From Myxococcales bacterium (GTDB taxonomy: Bacteria > Myxococcota_A > Polyangia > Polyangiales > Polyangiaceae), in assembly GCA_023248745.1 (NCBI GenBank), contig JAHFDZ010000025.1, forward strand, positions 1 to 36,772: 36,772 nt of DNA, given 5' to 3'. A program made the translations under genes and the position numbers. The first letter of the stretch is position 1, and every line of letters starts with the position of its first letter. Shown here piece by piece: positions 19,497 through 27,018 of this stretch. Below the pieces are notes generated by a model. The model was not told the origin of the DNA and did no database searches. It saw only the letters and a list, made by a program, of their open reading frames with translations.

Positions 19497-20082
19497 ATGG
19501 AACCAGAGCCAACGTTTACCGCGTTCGAAGGCGACAAACTTATCGTCACCGCGAACCTTGAGGCCACCGTGCGCAAAACCAAAGCGCGCCTCGACGCCGG
19601 TGCCTACGAAACGGTTCTCGTCTTCGAAGATCAAACCGGCAACCAAGTTGGTTTTGACTTTCGTGGAACCATCGAAGATGGTTATCGCGCGATTGGCTTC
19701 GCACCCGCTCTTTGTGCAACCGGGGAGCGAGGCCAAAGCGCGGACGGGTCCCGGCCGCCCGAAGCTCGGCGTGCTTTCGCGCGAGGTGTCACTCTTGCCA
19801 CGTCACTGGGCCTGGCTTGAGAGGCAACCCGGTGGCATCTCGGTCACATTGCGCAAGCTCGTCGAAGAGGCGCGCAAGAACATGAGCCAACCTCAACGCG
19901 AGCATGCCGCACGCGACGCAACAGGCAAGTTCATGTGGGCCATGGCAGGCAACTTCGCGGGCTTTGAAGAAGCCTCTCGCGCACTCTTTGCTGGCGATCG
20001 CAAGCGCCTCGACTCTCTCGTTCGCAAGTGGCCAAGCGACGTGCGTGCGCATATCAAGCGGCTTGTTAGTCAAGGTGATTAA
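19497..20082 (+). pseudogene. DUF2239 family protein, split by a one-base frameshift
   Basis: Two overlapping frames together encode one DUF2239 protein of about 195 residues. The first (from ATG 19497) gives FTAFEGDKLIVTANL, VLVFEDQTGNQVGFDFRGTIED; the second gives VIARLASHP, then GRPKLGVLSREVSLLPRHWAWL, QPGGISVTLRKLVEEARK and the helical C-terminus. Removing one G from the GG at 19680-19681 joins them as RGTIEDVIARLASHP and restores the family pattern without a gap. The gene is therefore either recently broken or carries a sequencing error. The conserved LPRHWxWL and GGxSxxLRxLV motifs make the family call firm; the family's function is not known to me. There is no ribosome site before the ATG, which fits a leaderless message from the promoter at 19463-19490. 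Confidence 0.85.
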
Positions 20083-20092
20083 CTGCACCTCA

Positions 20093-20131
20093 AAGAGATG
20101 CGCGTCCACGCAAAGGCGACGCGCATCTCTT
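20093..20131. terminator. Strong hairpin between convergent genes, probable bidirectional terminator
   Basis: A perfect 14-base-pair stem (20093-20106 with 20118-20131, inner sequence AGAGATGCGCGTC) encloses an 11-base loop. It sits between the DUF2239 stop and the stop of the minus-strand lipoprotein, the right place for a two-way terminator. There is no T-rich tail on either side, so it is not a textbook intrinsic terminator. Confidence 0.6.
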
Positions 20132-20151
20132 CGCCGCTCGAGAGACATCGA

Positions 20152-20619
20152 TCAGCCAAGGTCATCATCGAAGCGATGGCGTAACGAGTCCCAACGATCC
20201 TTTACGTCACCAGACAAGTCCTTCAAGTCGGCGCTGATGTTCTCGAGCTTGCGCTCCAACTTGACGATGTCCTCGTCAATTTTCTTCTTCGTAGTGTCCG
20301 ACGCCTTAGCGCTCTGGGCTTTGAGTTTTGCAATCTCGCGGGTCATCACACGACTGCGAGCCTCGAGTTTTTCGCGATACTCGCGAACGTTCGCGGCGAG
20401 CGTCTCGTCCGCCTTACGCCTTGCCTCAGCACTCTCGCGCTCCGCATTCTGAGCCGCATAACGCGCCTCACGTTCCTTCTTATCACTTTCAACACGAGCC
20501 CTTTGTGCTGCTTCTTCGGCTTGCGTTGCTCTCTCTCGTGCGCGCTCGGCTTCATCCTGACAGCCGCCAGCAGCAAGGCAAATCAGGCTGCCAAAGACAA
20601 AAGCTTTCATGCTCTTCAT
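20152..20619 (-). CDS. Coiled-coil lipoprotein, function unknown
   Basis: The 155-residue product has a signal with a cysteine at residue 20 (LAAGGC), followed at once by a long heptad-rich alpha-helix (about 22-150) made of Ala, Glu, Arg, Lys and Gln: AEEAAQRARVESDKKERE and similar, then EIAKLKAQSAKASDTTKK and KLERKLENISADLKDL. It ends with an acidic RFDDDLG tail. The ribosome site AGGAG, seven bases before the ATG at 20619, supports this start over the Met at codon 4. Such lipid-anchored coiled coils often act as envelope spacers or as partners of other surface proteins. No specific family can be named. Confidence 0.8.
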   Translation of the reverse strand: MKSMKAFVFGSLICLAAGGCQDEAERARERATQAEEAAQRARVESDKKEREARYAAQNAERESAEARRKADETLAANVREYREKLEARSRVMTREIAKLKAQSAKASDTTKKKIDEDIVKLERKLENISADLKDLSGDVKDRWDSLRHRFDDDLG

Positions 20620-20855
20620 GGAGTTGCTCCTTTGCTTGATGCATCCCCGTTTTGCAACCGCGATGCCAACGAAGTTTCACAACGCAATCGTCGAACAACG
20701 CCTTTGTTTTCCCTTTCAGGCCTTAAGCGCGTGCACCATTGCGCCCCACATCGCACGGGTGCCACACGTTTCGAGCGAGATGTGTGGCGAAAGCAACAAG
20801 GCCTTCACGGACTCGCGAGCGCCGCGTATTGACACAGTGATGCGCGACGCTTCTT

Positions 20856-22427
20856 ATGCGCGCCATGGCCGACAAAGGTACGCACTCGCACCTCGGTCCA
20901 ATTTCGTTCGCAGCAATGCTCGTTCTCGCACCGGCGTTGAGTACATACGGCGTCTTCGAGGCGCGAGCAGCGCTCAGTCTTCCTGCATCGACGTTCGTTC
21001 CGCTTCCTGCCGAGCACGACAAGGCTGCAACGCACGGGATGAAAACATTGGTCATTTTACTTGACGGTCTCCGTTCCGACGTCGCGCATGCGCTGCCCAA
21101 CCTGAACGCGATTGCCGCAAGAGGCGCCGAGACTGAGATCGAGATCGTTCCACCCACGATTTCGTCGCCTCAGTACGTTGCCTTTCTCACCGGGGTCGCA
21201 CCCGCAGATTCTGGCGTGCGATCGAACAGCGGCCTCTACCGCATCGCGCTCGATAACGTCGCATTGCGTGTGCAGCAAGAACACGCCGGCATCACGCTCG
21301 AAATCGGCGATGACGTCGATTGGTGGAAGACGATGTTTGGCCCCTCGTTCAACGAGGCGCTTCTTGTAAAGCCCGCAGAGCTTCTCACGACCGCAAAGAC
21401 CAAACTGCGATCGATCGAATTTGGCTTGGTCCATCTTTGCGCCGTCGACAATGCGGGCCATGAACACGGCGCATCGGGACCGGAATACGCTGCAGCGGCG
21501 CACGAAGTCGACGAAGCTACCCTCGTGCTCGCCCAAACGTGGGGATGGCCAAACGTCAACTTGGTTGTCATTTCTGATCACGGTCACAGGCCAAAGGGGG
21601 GCCACGGCAGCGACGACCCCGACGTTCGTTTTACGCGCATGATCGTAAGCGGCGGTATGGCGAAACGCGCAGCAACAGCCATGGGCGCACGATCGATCGA
21701 TGTCGCACCCACGCTTGCGGCACTTCTCGGCGTCAGTGCACCCGCCCAAGCCCAGGGACGTTCGCTCAACGAACTTTTAGACGTCGATGATGGGCAGAAG
21801 AACGCACTCGCACAAAGCGATAGTGCGCGCCTAGCCCGGATTGAGCCCTCGCTACAGCATGGCCGAGCACTGGCAGCGAAGAGAGAGCGTCGCGAACAAA
21901 TCCTACGCGGCGCAGTCCTTACAATCGCGCTCGCGATCGTCGCTTCGCTCAATTGGAAACGACGCATTGCGGTGGCAGGTCCGTTCGCTTTGGGATTCTT
22001 ACACCTCGCGCTTACCGTCGCGACGTACGGAGCGTCGTTCGGCGCCCTCTCGTTCGCGGCGGCGAGACTCAGTACGCTCCTCGTCCGAGACGTTGCGCTC
22101 TTCTCGTTCGGTTGGACGATCGTCCTTGGGGTCGCAACATATCGACACTGGACGCGAGCCAAGAGAGAGCAACTGTTGGCCGCCGCAACGTGCGCCAGTC
22201 TGGGTGCGGGCGTGCTCGCCTGCGCGAGTTTCGTATGCGCAGGCGTTTCATCAAGCCGCTTTACTTTTTCGCCTGCCTGGGTGGCAGCAGCACCCCTGGT
22301 GAGCTTCGCGAGCTATGCCGCGTTCGCCGCAGGTGCGCTAGCGCTCGTCGTCGGCCGCGAAGGCGTGCGCGCCTGGCGTGAGAAGACGCGCCTCAGTTCG
22401 ACGTCACAAGTAACTCCACACCCATGA
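20856..22427 (+). CDS. Membrane-anchored alkaline-phosphatase-superfamily enzyme, GPI-phosphoethanolamine-transferase-like
   Basis: The 523-residue protein has an N-terminal hydrophobic segment (about 15-40), a periplasmic catalytic domain and a C-terminal block of about four to five transmembrane segments (about 355-510). Metal-site motifs of the alkaline phosphatase superfamily are present: VILLDGLRSD (Asp70), PPTISSPQYVAFLTG (nucleophile Thr101 or Ser103), VDNAGHEHG (Asp198, His202), and VISDHGHRPKGGHG (Asp241, His242, His250). The spacing and the late DHG...GGHG motif resemble type I phosphodiesterases and the PIG-type GPI ethanolamine-phosphate transferases. The natural substrate, possibly a lipid or glycan phosphodiester, is not visible. 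Its 3' end overlaps the 3' end of the convergent DUF1624 gene by 24 bases. Confidence 0.82.
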   Translation: MRAMADKGTHSHLGPISFAAMLVLAPALSTYGVFEARAALSLPASTFVPLPAEHDKAATHGMKTLVILLDGLRSDVAHALPNLNAIAARGAETEIEIVPPTISSPQYVAFLTGVAPADSGVRSNSGLYRIALDNVALRVQQEHAGITLEIGDDVDWWKTMFGPSFNEALLVKPAELLTTAKTKLRSIEFGLVHLCAVDNAGHEHGASGPEYAAAAHEVDEATLVLAQTWGWPNVNLVVISDHGHRPKGGHGSDDPDVRFTRMIVSGGMAKRAATAMGARSIDVAPTLAALLGVSAPAQAQGRSLNELLDVDDGQKNALAQSDSARLARIEPSLQHGRALAAKRERREQILRGAVLTIALAIVASLNWKRRIAVAGPFALGFLHLALTVATYGASFGALSFAAARLSTLLVRDVALFSFGWTIVLGVATYRHWTRAKREQLLAAATCASLGAGVLACASFVCAGVSSSRFTFSPAWVAAAPLVSFASYAAFAAGALALVVGREGVRAWREKTRLSSTSQVTPHP

Positions 22428-23531
22428 GCGGCCTCGCGCCTTGCGTTCACCATAAATGCGGCAGAGTGGATACAGCGCAATCACCGCCGCGAGCCAGATC
22501 GCATACACGCCCACGAGCGACCATCGATGTTCGTATCCGGACGGCGAAGGCAAGGCCTTGTGCTGCGCGACATAGACGACGTACGCCACGCCGTTGAGCA
22601 CGAAAAGGTGCATCACGTAGTAAAAGAGCGGCACGCGACCATACACCGCGAGGATCTTCGCAAGACCCGTCTTTGCACGATCGAAGACCGACAAGAATAC
22701 GAGTGCGGGGCCGAGCGTGATGAGCAGATAGGCGAGCGACGGCGGATATTTCTCAACGTTAAGAAATGCGAGCACAGAGAACGCCGCGGTTTGTTGCGGC
22801 GACCACGGGTGCGGATCGCCGTACAGATTGATCGCCCGCAGAACAAAGAAGGCAACCGTCGTGACAATTCCGGCGCGCAGAAGCAGCTTCCTTCGCTCTT
22901 CTTCGGCGCGTTTCAACCACGCGCCGCACGCATAGCCGAGCGCCATCACGCCAATCCACGGCACGAGCGGATAAAGCACCGCAACCTTGTGCCCAGCAAC
23001 GGGCTCCCATTTCCAGCTCTTCTCGTGAACGAGAGACCAAAGCGGAGCGAATTTTCCCGCTACGTGAATGCGATCGAGCGCGTTGTGTCCGAGCACGATA
23101 ACGCCCCCAATCAACGCAATCGCTCTCACCGGCAGAAAGATGAGACCCGCGAGCGCGAGCATCGACCAACCGATGGCCCAAATGACCTGTAGGAAAGTAA
23201 ATTGATAATCGACGTTGAAGAGCCAACAAAAGCGCACGACCGTGAGTTCAAGGACGATCATCCAAATTCCACGCTTGACGAGAAACAGCGAGAGCTTGCT
23301 CGAAGTCTTCCCGGACGCACGCGACAAGTAGACCGCAACCCCAGCAAGAAAGATGAAGACTGGAGCGCAATAGTGTGTAACAAACCTTGTTACAAATAGC
23401 GCAACCGTGGTCGTCTTGAGGTCAGTTGGATCGATCGCAAAGCTGGTAAAGAAATCGCGCGCATGATCGAGCGCCATCAGCACCATGACGAGACCGCGCA
23501 GAACGTCGACAGATAAGGAACGCTCCTTCAC
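22404..23531 (-). CDS. DUF1624 membrane acyltransferase-like protein
   Basis: I start the gene at GTG 23531 because the following residues (VKERSLSVDVLRGLVMVLMALDH begin the conserved segment) match the family N-terminus; the open frame extends further upstream into icmF but that part is Arg-rich shadow sequence. The 375-residue product has about ten transmembrane segments. DUF1624 proteins are related to heparan-alpha-glucosaminide N-acetyltransferase, and the key motif SVDVLRGL...ALDHARDFF, with its Asp-His, is intact. It likely transfers an acyl or acetyl group from the cytoplasm onto a sugar or lipid on the outer face of the inner membrane. It follows icmF in the same direction with a gap of 61 bases. 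The acceptor is unknown. Confidence 0.82.
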   Translation of the reverse strand: MKERSLSVDVLRGLVMVLMALDHARDFFTSFAIDPTDLKTTTVALFVTRFVTHYCAPVFIFLAGVAVYLSRASGKTSSKLSLFLVKRGIWMIVLELTVVRFCWLFNVDYQFTFLQVIWAIGWSMLALAGLIFLPVRAIALIGGVIVLGHNALDRIHVAGKFAPLWSLVHEKSWKWEPVAGHKVAVLYPLVPWIGVMALGYACGAWLKRAEEERRKLLLRAGIVTTVAFFVLRAINLYGDPHPWSPQQTAAFSVLAFLNVEKYPPSLAYLLITLGPALVFLSVFDRAKTGLAKILAVYGRVPLFYYVMHLFVLNGVAYVVYVAQHKALPSPSGYEHRWSLVGVYAIWLAAVIALYPLCRIYGERKARGRSWVWSYL

Positions 23532-23592
23532 TGCGCGAAAAGAACATTGTTGGGGAAGCGGCGCAACCCTACCGGATGCTTGCAGCGATGCT

Positions 23593-26500
23593 TCACATGT
23601 TGCGTCGGTACTGCCCGCCGACTTCGTAGAGCGCCGTCGAAATTTGCCCGAGCGTGCAGACTTTGCACGCATCCATGAGCGACGAAAATAGGTTCTCGTG
23701 AAGGATTGCCGCACGCTTGAGGTCAGCAAGTGCGCCTTCGGAAGCCTTCGCGTTGCGCCTTTGAAATGCGTCACGCGAAGCGATCGCATATTCTTTTTCG
23801 TCACGCGTTGAACGAATGACCTCGGGCGGAATCACGGTTGGCGATCCCTTCGGATCGAGGAACGTGTTCACGCCGATAAGCGGAAGCGATCCGTCGTGCT
23901 TCTTTGTCTCGTAGTAGAGAGACTCTTCTTGAATCTTGGTTCGCTGATACATCCGCTCCATGGCGCCGAGCACACCGCCGCGATCGCTAATGCGACGAAA
24001 TTCTGCGTAGACCGCTTGCTCGACAAGCTCTGTGAGTTCGTCAACGATGAAGGAGCCCTGCAAGGGATTCTCGTTGTGTGAGAGACCGAGCTCGCGATTG
24101 ATGACAAGCTGAATCGCCAGCGCGCGCCGAACGCTCTCCTCGGTCGGCGTCGTGACGGCTTCGTCATACGCGTTGGTGTGGAGGGAGTTGCAGTTGTCAT
24201 AGATCGCAGTGAGCGCCTGAAGAGTCGTTCGGATGTCATTGAAGGCAATCTCTTGCGCGTGCAGGCTCCGGCCACTTGTTTGGATGTGGTACTTGAGCTT
24301 TTGCGAGCGGTCGTTGCCTTTGTACTTACTCTTGATCGCCTTTGCCCAAATGCGACGCGCCACGCGACCAATCACCGTGTACTCGGGGTCTAGGCCGTTC
24401 GAGAAGAAGAACGAGAAGTTGGGCGCGAAGTCGTCAACGTGCATGCCACGCGCGAGGTAGTACTCGACGAATGTGAAACCGTTGGCCAACGTGAAAGCAA
24501 GTTGACTAATTGGGTTCGCGCCAGCTTCGGCGATGTGGTAGCCGCTGATCGAAACTGAGTAGAAATTGCGCACCTTCTGATCGATGAAATATTGCTGAAT
24601 GTCGCCCATCATCCGAAGCGCGAATTCGGTCGAGAAGATGCACGTGTTCTGTGCTTGGTCTTCCTTTAGGATGTCGGCCTGAACGGTGCCCCGCACCTGT
24701 GTCAGCGTCGTTGCACGGATTTTTTCGTAGACGTCGCGCGGCAACACTTCGTCTCCACTCACGCCGAGAAGGAGCAAACCGAGGCCGTCGTTGCCCTCTG
24801 GAATCTCACCTTGATAGGTAGGCCGCTTCTCGCCCTTTGAGGCATAGATTTGGTCAATTTTCTTTTCGACTTGGTCGACCAGACCTTGCGCGCGGATGTA
24901 TCGTTCGCATTGCTGATCGACCGCAGCGTTGAAGAAAAACCCGAGCAACATCGGCGCTGGCCCATTGATGGTCATCGACACGCTGGTGCTTGCGGATGCG
25001 AGATCGAAGCCGCTGTAGAGCTTCTTTGCGTCGTCAACGTTAGCGATACTGACGCCGCTGTTTCCAACCTTGCCGTAGATGTCAGGCCGATGATCGGGGT
25101 TCTCGCCGTAGAGGGTGACGGAATCGAACGCGGTTGAAAGACGCTTCGCTGGCAAACCACGCGACACATAGTGAAAGCGCTTGTTGGTTCGTTCGGGACC
25201 GCCTTCGCCGGCGAACATGCGTGCAGGATCTTCACCTTCGCGCTTGAGCGGAAAGACCCCAGCCGCAAATGGAAACTCGCCAGGTACATTTTCGGTCAAA
25301 AGCCACGTGAGGATGTCACCCCAGTCCTCGAATCGCGGGAGCGACACCTTCGGTATCGACAGGCGCGAGAGCGATTCGGTCGTGAGTTCTTGTTCGATGA
25401 TCTTATCTCGCACCTGGAACTGAACCATTTTTGCGCTGTACCGCGCCCTGGTCGCAGGCCAGGAGTCGAGCAACTTTTTGCATTCAGGCGAGAACGTTGA
25501 CTCGATGCGTTGATAGCGATCGCGCAACTCGGGCTCTGCGCTGCTTCCCTTCGTGATCGCGATCGCACCGCTCAATTGATAGAGCTGCCGCGCAATCAGT
25601 GCCTGCTCTTTGACCCACGCATGGTAGCGATCGCTCTCTTCGGCGATCTCAGCGAGGTAGCGCGTTCGATGCGGCGGAACGATCGACAGCTTCGCGCTCT
25701 CGATCGCGGGCACCTCGAGCGAAGAGTTAAACTTCGCGCCTGTCTTCTTCTCAAGTGTCTCGATGAGGAGCCGGTAGAGGCGACTCGTTCCCGGGTCGCC
25801 AAACTGCGATGCGATCGTACCCACGATCGGAAGCGAATCGTCGCTCGCCGAAAAGAGGGTGCGACTTCGTTTGTACTGTTTGCGCACGTCACGAAGTGCA
25901 TCGAGCGAACCTGCCTTATCGAACTTGTTGATCGAGATGACGTCGGCGAAATCGATCATGTCGATCTTCTCGAGCTGCGTCGCGGCGCCGTACTCGCTGG
26001 TCATGACGTAGAGCGACGCGTCTGCAAGCTCGGTCACTTCGGTATCGGACTGCCCGATGCCCGATGTCTCGACGATGATGAGATCGAAGCCCGCTGCCTT
26101 GCAAATCGCGATTGCGTCCCGCACGTGCTTGCTCACCGACAGGTTCGCTTCGCGTGTCGCCATCGATCGCATGTAGACGCGAGGGTTGAAGATTGCGTTC
26201 ATGCGAATGCGGTCGCCGAGGAGCGCGCCCCCCGACTTACGCTTTGAGGGATCGACCGAAATGACCGCGAGCGTCCTGTCGGAAAAGTCGGTCACGAACC
26301 TTCGTACGAGCTCGTCGACGAGGGAACTTTTGCCGGCGCCGCCAGTACCCGTAATGCCAAGCACGGGTGTTTTCTTCTGGAGCGGCGCAAGGACCGTACG
26401 CAGCCGCTCAGCGCTTTCGGGATGCGTTTCGGCGATGGTGATGAGCGCCGCGATCGCTTGTGGATCGCGCTTCTGCAAGTAGTCAATGTACTTGTCAAAC

Positions 26501-26943
26501 TGTCCGTCGCGTGCTTCGAAGTCCGACTTCGCAATCACGTCCCCAATCATGCCCTCGAGACCCATCGCACGACCGTCATCGGGCGAGTAAATGCGCGTGA
26601 TGCCGTGCTCATGCAATTCGGCTATCTCCGTCGGCAAAATCGTCCCGCCGCCACCGCCAAAAATGCGCGTCTTGGCTCCGCGCGCCTTCAGCAGATCGAA
26701 CATGTACTTGAAATACTCGACGTGCCCGCCCTGATAGCTCGTGACGGCAATGCCCTGCGCATCTTCTTGGATCGCGCATTCGACGACTTCGGCAGCCGAT
26801 CGGTTGTGACCCAAGTGGACCACTTCGGCGCCCGACGCTTGAAGGATGCGACGCATGATATTGATGGCCGCATCGTGGCCGTCAAATAACGATGCAGCAG
26901 TTACGATTCGGACGTGATGCTTGGGCTTCGCAAGGCTTGTCAC
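23593..26943 (-). CDS. icmF: Fused isobutyryl-CoA mutase with GTPase chaperone domain
   Basis: IcmF interconverts isobutyryl-CoA and n-butyryl-CoA with adenosylcobalamin and carries its own MeaB-like GTPase. Domains in order (1116 residues from GTG 26943): B12-binding (1-150) with [11 protein letters not shown], where His23 is the cobalt ligand; linker; GTPase (about 195-420) with Walker [10 protein letters not shown] (199-207), [19 protein letters not shown] and the intact base motif NKFD near 350; mutase (about 550-1116). The substrate pocket has AQNTCIFS with Gln and [11 protein letters not shown] with Phe, the pair that distinguishes isobutyryl-CoA mutase from methylmalonyl-CoA mutase. 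Its start region is odd (see the leader entry). It is divergent from the BtuB-like receptor. Confidence 0.95.
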   Translation of the reverse strand: MTSLAKPKHHVRIVTAASLFDGHDAAINIMRRILQASGAEVVHLGHNRSAAEVVECAIQEDAQGIAVTSYQGGHVEYFKYMFDLLKARGAKTRIFGGGGGTILPTEIAELHEHGITRIYSPDDGRAMGLEGMIGDVIAKSDFEARDGQFDKYIDYLQKRDPQAIAALITIAETHPESAERLRTVLAPLQKKTPVLGITGTGGAGKSSLVDELVRRFVTDFSDRTLAVISVDPSKRKSGGALLGDRIRMNAIFNPRVYMRSMATREANLSVSKHVRDAIAICKAAGFDLIIVETSGIGQSDTEVTELADASLYVMTSEYGAATQLEKIDMIDFADVISINKFDKAGSLDALRDVRKQYKRSRTLFSASDDSLPIVGTIASQFGDPGTSRLYRLLIETLEKKTGAKFNSSLEVPAIESAKLSIVPPHRTRYLAEIAEESDRYHAWVKEQALIARQLYQLSGAIAITKGSSAEPELRDRYQRIESTFSPECKKLLDSWPATRARYSAKMVQFQVRDKIIEQELTTESLSRLSIPKVSLPRFEDWGDILTWLLTENVPGEFPFAAGVFPLKREGEDPARMFAGEGGPERTNKRFHYVSRGLPAKRLSTAFDSVTLYGENPDHRPDIYGKVGNSGVSIANVDDAKKLYSGFDLASASTSVSMTINGPAPMLLGFFFNAAVDQQCERYIRAQGLVDQVEKKIDQIYASKGEKRPTYQGEIPEGNDGLGLLLLGVSGDEVLPRDVYEKIRATTLTQVRGTVQADILKEDQAQNTCIFSTEFALRMMGDIQQYFIDQKVRNFYSVSISGYHIAEAGANPISQLAFTLANGFTFVEYYLARGMHVDDFAPNFSFFFSNGLDPEYTVIGRVARRIWAKAIKSKYKGNDRSQKLKYHIQTSGRSLHAQEIAFNDIRTTLQALTAIYDNCNSLHTNAYDEAVTTPTEESVRRALAIQLVINRELGLSHNENPLQGSFIVDELTELVEQAVYAEFRRISDRGGVLGAMERMYQRTKIQEESLYYETKKHDGSLPLIGVNTFLDPKGSPTVIPPEVIRSTRDEKEYAIASRDAFQRRNAKASEGALADLKRAAILHENLFSSLMDACKVCTLGQISTALYEVGGQYRRNM

Positions 26944-26973
26944 GAGGCACGTTTTACCACACTCACCCCTCCT
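26940..26973 (-). promoter_or_regulatory. Strong ribosome site and six-codon leader ORF overlapping the icmF start
   Basis: The best ribosome site near icmF, AGGAGG at 26973-26968 (minus strand), is 24 bases from the GTG at 26943, too far to serve it. It is seven bases from another GTG at 26960, which opens a tiny frame (GTG GTA AAA CGT GCC TCG TGA, peptide MVKRAS) whose stop overlaps the icmF start as GTGA. Translation of icmF could thus be coupled to a leader peptide. The alternative is a one-base error that splits the true N-terminus. Confidence 0.45.
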
Positions 26974-27018
26974 CTTTCGCCGCAAACGTGGCCCAGCTAC
27001 ACCCGAGTGCTATCGGTT

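Noticed and set aside
22759-23229. Minus-strand 156-codon frame inside the DUF1624 gene
   Set aside because: It is the Arg-rich alternative frame of a certain membrane-protein gene.
26944-27018. Possible cobalamin riboswitch between icmF and the TonB receptor
   Set aside because: The gap is only 75 bases and I found no B12-box-like sequence or the expected long structured leader.
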